Counted from the stretch's first letter, positions 47,301 to 60,850 are shown. The stretch: 64,000 bases of DNA from Hevea brasiliensis (GCF_030052815.1 NC_079503.1:50944735-51008734), one strand, 5' to 3'. Notes: generated by a model not told the origin, from the sequence alone. Made by a program: numbers and translations.

Positions 47301-48342
47301 ACCTTCTAATCCACCATTTACAAGCAAGAGTAAACTATCTTCAAGGTGTTTCCATGGCTGCCAAAAGTACACATTCCCATTCAACATCAAACCTCAAAAT
47401 TTTCTTCATAAATCAAACACCCATAACACCCTTACAAACTTTAACAAAGCAACAATCAAAAACTCAAACTTACCTGTGGATGAGACTTCTCAAATCTTCA
47501 CTAAAATTCTTGATTTTGGTATCAAACTCTTCCTTGTGATGTGGGGATAAACTTTAATGAAGCAACCTAGGTGTTTGGAGGTGAAATGAAGAGGATGATG
47601 AAGCTTGAACCAATTGCGGCAATGGAGGTTTTGAGAGAGTTCAATTCGGCATGGTGAGTCTCAAGGTTGACGATGAAGTTTAGTGGAAGTAATCTGCCCA
47701 TGTGATGTTAATTTAATCCCCAAAGTGCTCCACTCACCCATTTTTAATGATTTAATAAGTGAAAAGTGTTAATTACCCAATTTGAACCCCATTTTTGCTA
47801 TTTATATTAGGTACCCCTAATTTAATTTTTCATTATATTTTCCAAGTGTAATATCATGTATTTTCAATGGACATTTAGGTCAAAAGACAACTCGGGGTGT
47901 CAAATGACCACAATGCCCCTATTCGGGTTGCATTCCCGATTTTTCGGTAACATCGGGTTTTGTCCGTTTTTCGATTTCTCACTTTTCTTTGTACTAATTA
48001 TTTAATTTTTCTTTGATATTTCTAATGATATTTATACTTCAATTGATGTCTCTTTAAGTCTTAAAATTAATTTCCAGGGTTCCCCGCGGTCCAGGGCTAG
48101 TCAACGGTCCACGCCGTGACTTCCCTGTGCGGTCACCCATCGCTAGGGTTTCCGGCTCGCTTAACTTGGTTGCATTTCTTTACTATTATTTTTCCTTTAT
48201 TTTTCTTGTATTTTCTTTTCTTGTATTTCATTATTTAATGTCTCCTCACTCATATCGAAGTGTAGTTCTAGGCATCCTAGCTGTCCGGATAACACTGGTC
48301 ACCGGAACAGTAGAACGCATTACCGAACATAGGGGTGTTATA
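44333..48342 (-). mobile_element. Solo LTR D (C/A-like family), about 4.0 kb
   Basis: Starts TGTCACACC and ends GTGTTATA (CA changed to TA). It is flanked by perfect TSDs ACTGA (44328-44332 and 48343-48347). It is co-linear with the LTR of element C and, in its outer half, close to the LTRs of A. It contains the 35-bp tandem duplication (45331-45399) and modules near 46346, 46569 and 46759. There are no internal retrotransposon parts. It sits in the gag-protease frame of G, between NEKIS and VGKN. Confidence 0.92.
45331..45399. repeat. 35-bp tandem duplication in D
   Basis: Two units beginning GATTCTAACT and sharing TATGGTCGGGGAGGTCGAAT. The same duplication is in C at 4399-4467. Element A has a different tandem duplication at the equivalent place in its LTR. 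Confidence 0.8.
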
Positions 48343-50070
48343 ACTGATCTTCTCATTATTCCTCAACTTGCGCTTTGTAGTGCATAGTTCCTTTAGGAAT
48401 TTAGCATACTTGGGAACTTGTTTGATCACATCAAGTAAGGGTATATTCACCTCCACCTTTCTGAAAGTCTCCAAAATTTTTTTCTCTTGTTCTTCTTCTT
48501 ATTTTTAGCCAACCTACATAGGAATGGAGGAAGAACAGAATTATTAACCTTATTGAAGTTAGGTTCAGTATTTACCTCAATTTCAGGAACTTTAGACTCT
48601 TTTGCTCCTTGCTTCTTCTTTTTTATTGGCTCATGTGGAGTCTGATTATCAACTTCTTTTCCACTGCGCAACAATATCGCACTAGCATTTTCTCTAGGAT
48701 TCATGACCGTTTGTGATGGGAGCTTTCCAGAACCTTGAGCTTCCAGCTTACTCACAGATGAGGCTAACTGACCAATCTGCCTCTCTATGTTTTGAATGCT
48801 ATTTCTGGTCTCCTGTTGCAACTATTGTGTATTGTTAGCGAAATCCTTAAAAATTTCATCAAGTGACATACCTTGATTTGAGGGAGGCGGAGGTGGAGGC
48901 GATTGTGGTTGATTCACTTATGGTCTTTGCTGATGGTATCGGTTTTGCATCGGTTGATTCCCATAACTCATATTGGGATGATCTCGCCATTCTGGATTAT
49001 AAGTATTAGAAAAGAGATCATACCTGCATTGTGGCTGTCTATAATTTCCTACTGCATTAACATGTTGCATTGATTCATTCTCTTGTAACGCAGGACACGT
49101 GTCAGTAGCATGATTCGAACCCGAACAAATCCCACATACCTTAACAGTTTGCATTTTTTCTATAGCCAATTGCCTCACCAAAGAAGTTAAATCAGAAATT
49201 TGTTTCTCAAGGTTAGATGTACTTACCTCATTAACCTTCATAGGTGTGTGATTCATTCTCATTCCAAACTGCTGAGAATTTACTGCCATGTTAGCAATCA
49301 ACCTCCTTGCTTCTTCTGGTGTCCTGTCAACCAAAGCCCCTCCACTGGCAGAATCTATCATATTGCGGTCTATTGGTAGAAATCCCTCATAGAAATACTA
49401 AATCAATAGCTGATCCCTTATTTGATGATGGGGACAGCTTGCACACAGTTTCTTAAATCGTTCCCAATACTCATACAAACTCTCTCCATTGTACTGCCGG
49501 ATGCCACAAATTTCTTTTCTTATGTTGGTAGCACGGGAAGCAGGAAAATACTTCTCCAGAAATATCTGCTTCATCCCATTCCATGAGTTAACAGATCCAG
49601 AAGGAAGGTAATACAACCAATCCTTACCTGTGCCTTCCAGTGAGAAGGGAAAAGCTCGAAGTTTGATTTGATCCTCTGAAACTCCTTAAGGTTTAATACT
49701 AGAACACACAGCATGAAATTCCTTTAGATGCTTATGTGGATCCTCACCTGCAAGACCATGAAATTTAGGCAACAAATGGATTAGTCCATATTTTAACTCA
49801 AAAGCAACATTTAAAGTAGGGTATTGAATACACAAAGGCTGTTGGTTTAGATCAGGAGCAGCCAACTCTTTTTAAAGTCCTAGCAGCCATGGTTTTGTTT
49901 TCAAAATTTGAATCCAAATCCGAATCTGAACTTAACTCCTTTGGAGATTGGACTCCTTCGAATGTACTCGGAATCTGCCTAGCTTACTTAGCCAATTTTC
50001 TCAACCGTTTAGCTATTTTTTCTACTTCTGAATCAAAGATCAACTCACCAGATTGAGAAATTCTTTTCAT
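48343..50070 (-). pseudogene. Element G gag and gag-protease linker
   Basis: ATG at 50070 starts MKRISQSGELIFDSEVEKIA; a TAA follows soon, then RQIPSTFEGVQSPKELSSDS. Downstream pieces: SVNSWNGMKQIFLEKYFPAS, RATNIRKEICGIRQYNGESL, YEYWERFKKLCASCPHHQIR (49616-49398), SASGGALVDRTPEEARRLIA (49361 on), the CCHC knuckle VCGICSGSNHATDTCP, LASSVSKLEAQGSGKLPSQ, and METFRKVEVNIPLLDVIKQV with PKYAKFLKELCTTKRKL. Breaks are mainly single nonsense codons in one frame (for example TAG after DQLLI), plus one indel in an A-run near 48480 and a frame change between the start and the capsid. It is better preserved than gag of F. Confidence 0.87.
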
Positions 50071-50366
50071 AAACAAAAAGAAATCAAAGTAAAAATAGAA
50101 AAATGCTTCAAAACCCTAGAAAAGAATCGAATTTGGCCTCAAGAGGGTGGGGCCAAGGAATCTTATGGATTGATTGGTCTTGATCAGAGCGTCATTTCGA
50201 TCAAAATAGGTATGGGCCGCCCTCCAAATTCAACCAAAATTCTTAGTGAACAGTAACACCGTAATATTTTTTTTTTATTCAAAAACCTGAAAATAGCAAC
50301 AACTCACAAGCAAAATCAATAACAGAATATTCTAACACAGAAAACATGAAATGCAATAAATTTCAT
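50071..50366 (-). other. Element G leader, between gag start and solo LTR H
   Basis: Untranslated leader sequence. A 67-codon plus-strand frame here (50053-50256) is antisense to the leader and not accepted. It ends with the left TSD of H (TTCAT, 50362-50366). Confidence 0.7.
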
Positions 50367-53300
50367 TGTAATACCCTCACTGTAGCAACTCCGTACATTC
50401 TACTGTTCCGGTGACCGGTGTCGGTTTGGACAGATAGAACGTCCGGAAAAATATTTAAACTAAAGTCAGGAACCATAATTAACTCAAATATTAATAAGAA
50501 AAATTTAGTAAAAATTTTAGAAATAAAATACAACCAAGTTAAATGAGCCGGTGCCCAAGCGATGGGTAACCAGAGGGAAGTTGCGGTTCTCGCAACGAGG
50601 AGCCCTAGACCCGGGGGAAAAATTATAAAATAATTTTTGGGACTCCAGAGAAGGGTCATTGAGATTCCTATGGCATTAGAATGCAAAGAAAATACCTAGA
50701 AAAATTTTTCAATCGGTACAGACAATTTTGACCCGTTAAGCCAAATGGAGGGCATTTTGGTCATTTCGCCTTCAGAGGTGATTTTTGGCCGACTTGTCCA
50801 GTTAAGTAAATAATTATTATGACATAAAATATGAATTAATGTTGATGAAAAATTAATTTGAAGTTAGTAGAAGAGAAAAGAAAAGAAAATACAATAAAAT
50901 ATCAATTATGACATATTATGAGGTCATTTAAAATTGTCCACCAATCACAATTAATTAACCATCAAATTAACTAATAAAAAGAGTCAAAAGAGACCAAAGA
51001 ATTAAAAAGCAAACAACAGCCCTTCTTCTCCTTCAAAAACGTTTTTCACCTCCTCCCTCACTCCTCCATTAACAAACTTTCTAAAGCTTCAATTTCCATG
51101 CTTTCCTCACCCCAAAACCCTAAGTCCCTTCACTAAAAACTTGTCTCTACCTCTTGGGAAGTGTTTGGCAGCCTAGAAAGGGAAAGAAAGTGAAGATTAA
51201 CTTGGGAAAATTCTGCCCTACAAGAGGTTAGTTCACATATATACTTAAAACTCTTTAATCCCATGTTAGAGACTTGAAACAAGTATGAATTTGTAGCTTA
51301 AATGAATAAAAGTTATGTGTATGTCCACCATGATTTTTGGCAGCCCTAAAGAAGGAACATGATTGAGTGTCTTGATGGACTTAGAGTGAACTAGAGAGTA
51401 TGTTTAAAAAATATATATATATATATGTAAGGAATGAAAGTGATTAATTAAAGTAGTTGTGAAAATTTATAATGGAAATTAGGGTTTTGAGGTGTGAAAC
51501 TTGGATTTAGCTTATGAAATTGTGAAAGAACATTATAAGGGTCAATTAGTGACCATTTTAGGTAAGTTGACCACAATTTGGACTGAAATATAGCATGGCA
51601 AAGTGAATGTGTAGGCTGCCTAAGGACAGCAGCAGAGTGACTGAAATTTCAGTCCACTTGGACAGCCATAACTTTGGCTGTGTAAGTTCAATTGGTGTTT
51701 GGCCAATTGAACATGAAACTAGGCTTATAATGGCACATTTTTGCTGAAGAAACCATGCCCAAAAGACCAAAGCAAGAGGACCAAAAGTTGGCCCCAATCC
51801 AGATACCCTGCAACAGCACCTACAGAAATGACCAAATGAACAGTAACTGTTCATTTGGCCATAACTCACTGTAGATATGGTCAATTGACCTGAAAGTTTT
51901 ACAGCAACAAGTTAAGACATAGACAAACAACTTTCATGGAGAAACCTACCCCAAATTATGACCAGAACCTAACCCAAATGGCAGTGGCAATCACTGTTCA
52001 TGTTACTGTAGATATGGTAATTTCTGCAGAATGGAAATCCGGCCAGCTGTGGTTTTTGGACCATATATGGAGCTAAAAAACTCCAAATGGAGTGATTCAA
52101 AAAAGGAAATTCAACTAGACAAAATAAGAAACAACTTTCATGTTTACCATTTCCTCAAATTCTCACTGCAACAGGGCCCAATGGAATAGTAAAGTTGGGT
52201 CACAAAAAACTGAAAATTCTATTCTTTAGGTTTTAGGTTTGGAAATGGATTTAGGAGTTAATTCCAACAAATTTTAAATGAAAAATGTGGTATGTTGGGA
52301 GTGTCAAAACCAATATACCTATTTTTTATCCAAAAGTCAACATTTTTGTTGACCAATGAGGTGAATAGTGACACCAAAACTTGAAATTCAAAATTTGAAA
52401 TTAGAAATGCATCTAGGGGACTTTAAATTGCAATTGGCAATTAATACTAGCAAATGTAAAACTCAAAATGTGGGCTCTTGGTGTAATTAGAATTAACATA
52501 TTCCTTAAGTATGAAAAAAGTCAACATTTTGGTTGACTAGTAAGGTAAATAGTAATCAAAATGATTAGCAAACTAAGATGAAGACCTAGAACCAATTCTA
52601 AGCTTAAATGCTTAGAATTGTATGACAAATGTGGACTATGTATCTTAGTCAAAATTGTTAAAAGGAAATTAAGACCATAAATTTGAACTCCATGAAATAT
52701 TCATGGATTACTTGAAACATGAAAAATAAGTCACCTAATTGATGTGAATAGATAGTTAGAGCTTATATGCCCATCACAAATGGAATTCATAAAATATTAG
52801 TAACTCAACTTGAAATATAAAATTTGTAATTACATAAGTAGATTCTTGAATGTATAAATGAGAAAGGAAAAATGTTTTGAATACAATGGTACATGTGAAC
52901 CATTGTTTAGAATTGTGATCAATAAGAATAACATAATGAATGAATAAATGAACTATATTAATGTATGAATGAGACATTAGTTCTCATTATTATAGAAAGG
53001 AGAAGTATTTTGAGTACAATGGTATAAAAGGATAATTGATGTGAATTGTGATCATATAAATGATCAAATGAATGTATGAATTATAATTGAAATTTCTCAT
53101 GAAATAATGAATTCATAAAACACAATATATTAATATTTAATGATATTATGTGCCCTTGTATTGCCTAGACACGTGTGTCAGATTGGATAGATTGGCATGC
53201 CAATAGGGTATTGTTTTAGCAGTACTGCGAAAGGCTTTATGCCTGTATTCATGGCTTTATGCCCGTATTCATGGCTTTATGCCAACATTCATGGCTTTTA

Positions 53301-54569
53301 TGCCCGATTATGTGTTATCATGGCTTTTTAGCCATACTGACTACATACATGGTTGACGTTCTGCGTCCCATGGTATGACGGCCCGAGGCACCGCGGTGTC
53401 CAGTGCCAACGACCCGTTATCCAGTTTAGTTAGCCTGTCATAGGTTACTTGGGCAGTGTAATTTATTGAGATAAGTTAAGAATATTAGCAATTAAAAATA
53501 TTAGAAATTAAATAAAATAAATGAGTAAGATGACCTAAAATAAATTAGGATAGTTATTTATTAGAAAGAATCGAAATGAACTGGACAGATATCAAAATTT
53601 ACTTATTATGAAATAATCTGAGACAACCTAGCAAGTATAGAGAAAATGCTAAAAGATTAGCAAAGAAAATTATAACATAAATAAATATTGCAAATGTGCT
53701 TATATAACAACATAAGCATAAATTTATTATTTTCAAATCATTTTTCTTTGTACATTATTACTGTACATTGGCAAATAAACACTTTCAAAGAAGACTAAAT
53801 TAGGATATAACACATTAAATTTTAGAAACCGCATGTGAAATATAAATAAATCTTGATTATTTGAATTATGTTTTATTTCTATCTTTATTTGTATATTATT
53901 TCCTTGTTATATTATTGCACCACTAAGCAGCAATGCTTAGCGCGATGGAATTGTTTCCTTCGCGCAGGTACTGAAGCTAGAACCCAATGGACGTTTGACT
54001 AGGAATTTTGGGAGTTTTTATCTGCGGAAGTATCTGAAGTATTCAAGGTTGTCACCTCCTCAGCAATGCATGTAGATAGGGCCCATATAGATCCTATTTT
54101 GTATTTTGTATAAAATGCTAGATATTGCATTATGATGTAAATTATGAAAATTTGTAATTATTTTGTAAATTATGTAAATTAAGGAAATTTGAAAATTTTG
54201 CTTATGTAATTTGAGAATGTTTACATATGAATTGAGTATGCATGGAAATGATTATGAAATTGAAATGTATGAATGAGATTTGAAATATGAGAAAATTATG
54301 AGAATGATTGATGAGATAATTATGATTAGCATGGATAAGACTTTATTCTGAAAATATTGTTGAAACTTTCAAACAGGTAAATAGTAAAATACGTCAACTG
54401 GTAATAAAATAGGAGAAACTCCGCTGGTTTCTTCGTCGAAAAATAATTAATATTAAAATATAACGAGATCAAAATATGAAAGGAATAAAGTAAGATAAGA
54501 TAGGGTGCTCCGGCACCGAATGTAGCACACTTTGCTCAGCTAAACTGTAGTCGAGTGAGGGGTGTTACA
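50367..54569 (+). mobile_element. Solo LTR H (diverged B-family relative), about 4.2 kb
   Basis: Starts TGTAATACCC and ends GGGGTGTTACA. The flanks are TTCAT (50362-50366) and TTTAT (54570-54574), a TSD with one mismatch. The first 2 kb and the last part follow the B LTR (for example ATTGCACCACTAAGCA near 53910). About 1.1 kb extra lies between 52400 and 53900, with no recognised gene. It sits about 30 bases from the 5' LTR of G, next to its PBS. There are no internal retroelement parts, so it is a solo LTR. Confidence 0.87.
53233..53335. repeat. 20-bp minisatellite in H
   Basis: Units GGCTTTATGCCCGTATTCAT repeat three times and a fourth, degenerate unit follows. The B LTR has a single version of this segment. 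Confidence 0.85.
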
Positions 54570-54574
54570 TTTAT

Positions 54575-54592
54575 TCCCCGGTAACGTCGCCA
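54575..54592 (-). promoter_or_regulatory. Element G primer-binding site (tRNA-Asp type)
   Basis: Plus strand TCCCCGGTAACGTCGCCA against the 3' end of plant tRNA-Asp, TCCCCGGCAACGGCGCCA: two mismatches. It lies 7 bases from the 5' LTR (54600) and so fixes the orientation of G as minus. Confidence 0.85.
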
Positions 54593-54599
54593 AAATTCA

Positions 54600-56300
54600 T
54601 GATGGCTGTCGAATCTACCAGAAATTAAATTAACTGAAATCACCAATTATAAAATATTTTCTGTAGTAAGTGGTAAATCCAGGTCAAACCCTAGGGACTG
54701 AATTATTAAATCTCGTGCACTTGTGTAATGGAAAAAGAAACAAAGGTTGGGGGTGTGTTAATTCACAATCCAAAAAAGAAATCAAAAATCCAAAATTAAG
54801 ATCTAAAAATAAGAAACTCTCCAATTAAACAAACTTCAGTCCAAGGTAATTCGCATTCCAATGCATTGATTTGATCATAGACAAAAGAAATACAATTATA
54901 TCTTATTGAATACTTAACGTAGATTTACCAAATAGCGAGGTAAACCCCTGACTTCCCTATACTCATCAATTCGAGCCCAACACTCTTATTGACTCTAATT
55001 ATTAACTGAGTTGGTATTAAGCAATCCTCATCAAATTAATAACTGCTTTAAGAAAAGGAAGTAGTTAAGCTAAACAACAATTTATAAAGCATAAATCATT
55101 TAATCCACCCTATTATTTCCTTAGGTTATTATCAAAAACTTGGATCATAATTAATAAAACCTAATCACTACTCATGTTCAATCTTACACAACAATTACGG
55201 ATTATGAAGATGAACTAGCAATTAATCAAATCAAATAATTAACTAATAGGCCTTTTTAGCAAATCATTCAACATATCAAAAATAATTAAATCAGAAAATA
55301 ATAGATATTCAAAAAGACATAAATTAAATTAAGAACCTGGTCTCACAAATCATACATAAGAACTTGAATCCTTTGAACTGAATTAAAAACTTAGCCACTC
55401 ATGTTCATGGCTTATAGAAAAAATAAAGAAAGATAAAGAAGAAATCTAAAAAGAGAATAGAGAACGAATGTCTTCTATGAACAACGAAGGTCTAAATGGG
55501 ATGCTCTTAGCTACTGCCCAAAGACGTATTTATAGTAAAAAAACCTAACCCCAAAGATAGGAACCAAACTAGGAAAAGTTTTGAAATTCAAAATGCAGAT
55601 TTTCAGCCTGCATTAACGTCTCTGGAATCAAAGTCGATTTTCACCAACTTTCTTTCTGAATCTGCCTCTGCCCTCTTCAGGAAAGTTGTAGCCCTATTTC
55701 TTAGCTTTCCAACGGATACTAATTCATCCAAATCTGAGATCCACAACCCAAGTTATGGCCCAAAAATAGGGACTGGTTCAGACAGACAGTCTAGCCCATA
55801 ATGACAACTTCATTGCCATTTTTGACAATTAAAATAACCTCATCTCGCATCCAGCCCTTCTTAGAAGTTGTAGAGGTGGTCTTATGGTTCAATTGGGCTT
55901 GGGCTTGCTTCATTTGGAAATTTGAAACTTCATATACAAAATAAATACCGAAACTAGTCGTGGCACATCAAGTCTGGGCTTTTTCAATAGATCCATAGCT
56001 CATTTGTCAACTTTGGAGACTAATTTGGGCTTTGGTCCCTCTTTATCTTTTATAGTGCTCTATCTTAGCTTTTCAATGGATTAAACAGCACTCAATTTAG
56101 AGATCTACAACTTTAGAAACACCTGAAAAATACAACGAAGGTCAAATGCTGAAAATTTCTCCATTTAACACAATTATTCCACAACTATTTTAAAATATGC
56201 CTAGATGATAAATATATTTTAACTAACTGAATTAAACATAAAAACACACTAAAAACACTAAATGTGATGGGAGTAAAATTAATAAATTATGCACTTATCA
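54600..56300 (-). repeat. Element G 5' LTR (1701 bp)
   Basis: On the plus strand it runs from TGATGGCTGTCGAATC to CACTTATCA, and is followed by the TSD AGGTG. It is a full copy of 40610-42309, with modules near 55685, 55867 and 56048. Confidence 0.9.
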
Positions 56301-57174
56301 AGGTGTGATTTATCCTGTTTTAGATAGCAAGTGGGTAAGCCCTATCCATGTTGTTCCTAAGAAGACAGGCATCACTGTTGTGAAGAATCAAAACAATGAG
56401 TTGGTTCTTATAAGAATTCAAAATGGATGGAGAGTGAGCATTAATTATAGGAAGTTGAATGCTTTAACAAGAAAATATCACTTTTCATTGCCATTCATGG
56501 ATCAAATGCTTGAAAGGTTAGCTGGACATTCTTATTATTGTTTTCTTAATGGTTATTCAGGTTATAATCAGATTGTGATAGCTCCTGAAGATCAAGAGAA
56601 GACTACATTCACATGCCCCTTTGGCACATTTGCATACCAGTGTATGCCTTTTGGACTTTGCAATGCTTCAGCTACATTCCAAAAGTGGATGATAAGCATT
56701 TTCTCAGATTTTGTAGAGCACATCATTAAGGTATTTATGGATGATTTTACTTTTATGGAGATTCTTTTAATGCATGCTTGCAAAATCTTACACTTGTGTT
56801 AGATAGGTGTATTAAAACTAACCTTGTGTTGAACTTTGAAAAATGTCATTTTATGGTTGAGCAAGGTGTAGTTTTAAGGCTTGTTGTGTCATCTAGGGAA
56901 ATTGATGTTGATAAAGCTAAGATAGTTATTATACATGCATTACTTTATCCCACAAATGTGTGAGAAGTGCATTCTTTTCTTAGACATGCAGGTTTATATT
57001 GGAGGTTTATCAAAGATTTCTCCAAGATTGCATTACCATTTTGTTGCCTACTAACAAAGGATGTAGAGTTTAGATTTGAAGAGTCTTGCAAACAAGCATT
57101 TGACAGCAAATAGGCTTCTTACTACTGCACCCATCATTCAACCTCCAAATTGGGATCTACCTTTTAAGATTATG
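56301..57174 (+). pseudogene. Element F reverse transcriptase, main part
   Basis: Continues RT after G: GVIYPVLDSKWVSPIHVVPK, NGWRVSINYRKLNALTRKYH, then CFLNGYSGYNQI, where the conserved FLDGYSGY catalytic aspartate is replaced by asparagine (GAT to AAT). After this come CPFGTFAYQCMPFGLCNASA and the FMDDF box. A frameshift follows FMDDFTF; the next piece QNLTLVLDRCIKTNLVLNFE, KCHFMVEQGVV continues in another frame to a stop near 56963. Remnants of the thumb and connection follow to 57174. The last bases before solo LTR I encode PFKIM, the start of RNase H. RT activity is excluded by these changes. Confidence 0.9.
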
Positions 57175-60100
57175 TGTGACACCCCTTACCCGTGTACAGT
57201 ATACCCGAGTAAGTAATGCCATACGGTGTACCGGCACACTCTAATATTCCTCAATTAATTTACATCATGCTTTTGCATATAATTTATGAAATACAATTTA
57301 TTTAAAACATTTATCAAAAGTATCATTCATTTAAGGTTCCGAAAATTTTAAAGAAAATCCGGCGGAGTACCGGCTAAAAATGGAGAAAACCGTTCTTCGG
57401 AACCTGTTAAAAACACTTCCAATATTTTTATTCCATCATCTCAAACTCCAATATTCAAAATCTCAACAATATTTCTCAATAGCAAATTCTCAATAATCTT
57501 TTCATTTCACAAACATCCATTTCTCATATACAAGCGATAAATACATGCTCAAATTTTGCATTCATAGTCATAACTTTCATTATTTACATGAACATCAAAA
57601 TATATTACATGAGTTCAAATACATATGAGAAAGTAAAAATCTGCTACAAAATATCAAAATGACAAAATGACACCTAGTGCCCTACCAATGCACTGCAGGT
57701 AGTGAGGTGACACGGACACTGTGCAGATCTACAGGATGAACTCACCCAGTCTGTGGTCTACTGGGCTCACGATCGGGATCTCCAGTACCTACGCGTGGCA
57801 AAAGCAACGCGCTAAGCAATAATGCTTAGTGGTGCAATAATAAAATAACAAGAAATAATAGATATAAATATGTATTGCATGTACATGTTTTGTTTGTCAT
57901 GTTTTTGTATATCCATTCATTTATTTCTTCTACATTGCTCATTTTCATTCATTTGATTGCCCAAGTAACCTATACTAAACGACTGGACTGGATAACGGGT
58001 AAACTGGCACTGGTTATCTAGTACCTCGGGCCGTCACACCATCGGTCGCATATGCATCACCCGGTGTGCAACAGAACAGCTACCAAGCTGTAAATAATCT
58101 CAGGCACAAGGCCAAAGCTCAATACAAGGTCAGAATGACTAAAAGCCATGAAATCACGGAATGGCATATTGCCATGTGCAGTACTGCTAACTGAACCCTA
58201 TTGGCATGCCAAACTATCCAAACCAATCATGTTAGGTGTACTAGGGCATTTGAAACTTTTAAATTCTTCAATTTGTGAATTTCAAATTTTTGGTGTCACT
58301 ATTCATCATTGGTCAACAAAAATGTTGACTTTTAGAATAAAAATGTGTACATTGACTTTGGCACTCCCAACATACCACATTTGGTGTTTAAAACTTGTTG
58401 GCATTAAGTGTTAATACCATTCCAAAGTATAACTCAACACAAGCAGAATTTTCAGTTTTGGTGAGTCAACTTCACTGTTCCATTGGACACTGTTACTGTT
58501 GGAATTTGAAGAAATGTAAAACATGAAAGTTGTTCCTTATTTTGTCTAGTTGAATTTTATTTTTTGAATCACTCCAATTGGAGTTTTGTAGCTCCAGATA
58601 TGGCCCAAAAACCCAAGCTGTCCTGATGTGCATTCTGCAGAAAATTACCATATCTACAGTGCATGAACAGTGACTGGAACCACTTGTTTGGATGGGTTCT
58701 GACCATAATTTGGGGTAGGTTCCTTCATGAAAGTTGTTTTTCTATGTCTTAACTTGTTGCTGTAAAAATTTCAGGCCAATTGACCAAATCTACAGTGAGT
58801 TATGGCCAAATGAACAGTTACTGTTCATTTGGTCAATTCTGCAGAATTCAGTGCAGGGTATCCGGATTGGGGCCAAGTTTTGGTCCTCTTGCTTTGGTCT
58901 TTTGGGCATGGTTTCTTCAGCAAAAATGTGCCATTATAAGCCTAGTTTCATGTCCAATTGGCCAAACACCAATTGGACTAACACAGCCCAAGTTATGGCC
59001 GTGCAAAGGGACTGAATTTTCAGTCCCTATACTGTTGTCCTAGGGCAGTTTATACCTTGACTTTGCCATATCATTTTTCAGTCCAAATTGTTTTCAACAT
59101 ACCTCAAATGGTCACTTATTGACCATTAGATTGTTCTTTAACAGTTTAGTAAGTCAAGTCAATTTTTCATGCCTCAAAACCCTAATATCCAATGCAATTT
59201 AGACATAAACCTCAACTAGCACCCTAGTTCAACATCTATATAGGTATATAGCTTAAACATAACCTCCAATTCATGCTAAGTCCATTAAAAACATCCAAAA
59301 CCATTCCTCTATTAGGGCTGCCGAAATTCAAGTGTTCATACCCATAGGTTTTTTTGTTCATTTAAACTACAAATCTTACTAAGTTCAAGTCCAAAATCAT
59401 GGAAATAAAGAGTTTAATGGGTATAAGTGCACTAACCTTGTTTGGACAGAATTTCCAAAGCCCTAAACTTCAATTTCCTTCCTCTTGTTGGCTGCCAAGA
59501 GCTTTAGCAAGGTGCTAGGGCAAATTTTTGTGAAGATAACTTAAGGTTTTAAGGTTGGATGTTGGAAGATTTAAAGCTAAACTTGAGCATCAATGGAGGA
59601 AAGGGGTATAGGGATTTCGGCTGGTCTTTTGGGGAAGGATGGCTGCTGGTTTTTCTTTCTTATTTTGGTCTTATTTTATGTCTTTTAATAGTTAGTCAAA
59701 GGATTGCTTAAGTGTGATTGGTGGAAGTTTTTAAGTGACCTCACATTATGTCATAAATGGGCATTTTATTGCATTTTCTTTTCTTTCCTCCACTACTCAT
59801 TTTCAATTTAATTTCTAGCAATATTTCTTCATATTTTATGTCATATTAATTATTTACTCAACTAGACAAGTCGGCCAAAAATCACCTCGGAAGGCGAAAT
59901 GACCAAAATGCCCTCCGTTTGGCTTAACGGGTCAAAATCGTCTGTACCGATTGAAAAATTTTTCTAGGTATTTTCTTGGCATTCTAATGCCATGGGAACC
60001 TCAATTACCCTTCTCTGGAGTCCCAAAAATTATTTTATAATTTTTCCCCCGGGTCTAGGGCTCCTCTTTGCGAGAACCGCAACTTCCCTCCGGTTACCCA

Positions 60101-60296
60101 TCGCTTGGGCACCGGCTCGTTTTGCTTGGTTGTATTTTATTTCTAAAATTTTTACTAAGTGTTTCTTATTAATATTTGAGTTAATTATAGTTCTTGACTT
60201 TAGTTTAAATATTTTTCTGGACGTTCTAGCTGTCCGGACCGACACTGGTCACTGGAACAGTAGGATGTACGGAATGGTTACCGGGAGGGTGTTACA
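57175..60296 (-). mobile_element. Solo LTR I (B family), about 3.1 kb
   Basis: Starts TGTGACACCCC and ends GGGTGTTACA, with perfect TSDs TTATG (57170-57174 and 60297-60301). Removing it and one TSD joins PFKIM to GDASDKVVGAIL, restoring RNase H of F. It aligns with B LTRs and J in the same minus orientation as J. There are no internal parts, so it is a solo LTR. Confidence 0.93.
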
Positions 60297-60850
60297 TTAT
60301 GGGTGATGCAAGTGACAAAGTTGTAGGGGCTATTTTAGGGCAAACAGTAGGAAAGGCATCTCATGCGATTTACTATGCTTCAAGAACATTGGAGGATACC
60401 CAATGCAATTACTCTACCATTGAAAAAGAACTCTTTGCAATTGTCTTTGCATTAGAAAAGTTTCATTCTTATTTATTAGGTATTAAAGTTATCGTTTATT
60501 CTGACCGTTCAGCGTTTAGGTACCTATTAAAGAAAAAAGAAGTCAAGCCAATATTGATAAGGTGGATGCTCTTATTTCAAGAATTTGACTTGGAGATCAA
60601 AGATAGAAGAGGTGCCAAAATTTTGGCTACTGATCATCTCAGCAAATTGGAGCAAGAAAAAGATGCATTGCCATTGCAAGAATTTTTCCTAGATGAGCAT
60701 TGGTATGCATTTGATGGATGTGAAACATGGTATGGTGATATTACTAATTATTTAGTTACCAAGTCTTTTCCTCCTAATTCTACTAGAGCTCAAAAAGATA
60801 AAATAAAGAGTGATGCAAAATACTATGTTTGGGATGAGCCATATTTGTGA
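60297..60850 (+). pseudogene. Element F RNase H
   Basis: An open frame after solo LTR I: GDASDKVVGAILGQ (catalytic D in DASD), SHAIYYASRTLEDTQCNYST, IEKELFAIVFALEKFHSYLL (second acidic residue in EKEL), VIVYSDRSAFRYLLKKKEVK (third, YSD), then ATDHLSKLEQE. It continues into the linker ALPLQEFFLDEHWYAFDG and meets TGA at 60848-60850 before integrase. RNase H removes the RNA strand during cDNA synthesis. The three acidic residues remain, but this frame cannot be read from the upstream RT because of the stops there and LTR I. Confidence 0.9.

Larger units (their letters stand above)
40610..56300 (-). mobile_element. Element G: non-autonomous Athila-like element carrying two solo LTRs
   Basis: A minus-strand element inserted in the RT of F. 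LTRs: 3' at 40610-42309 and 5' at 54600-56300. TSD ATGTG/AGGTG has one mismatch, and the undamaged AGGTG restores the expected LLDAGVIYP reading in F. The PPT lies beside the left LTR and the tRNA-Asp-type PBS beside the right one. Internal coding: gag (50070 to 48348), then protease joined straight to the end of integrase (44332 to 43458). RT, RNase H and the integrase core are missing. Without D (44333-48342) and H (50367-54569) it would be about 7.5 kb. It would depend on another element for replication. Confidence 0.9.
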
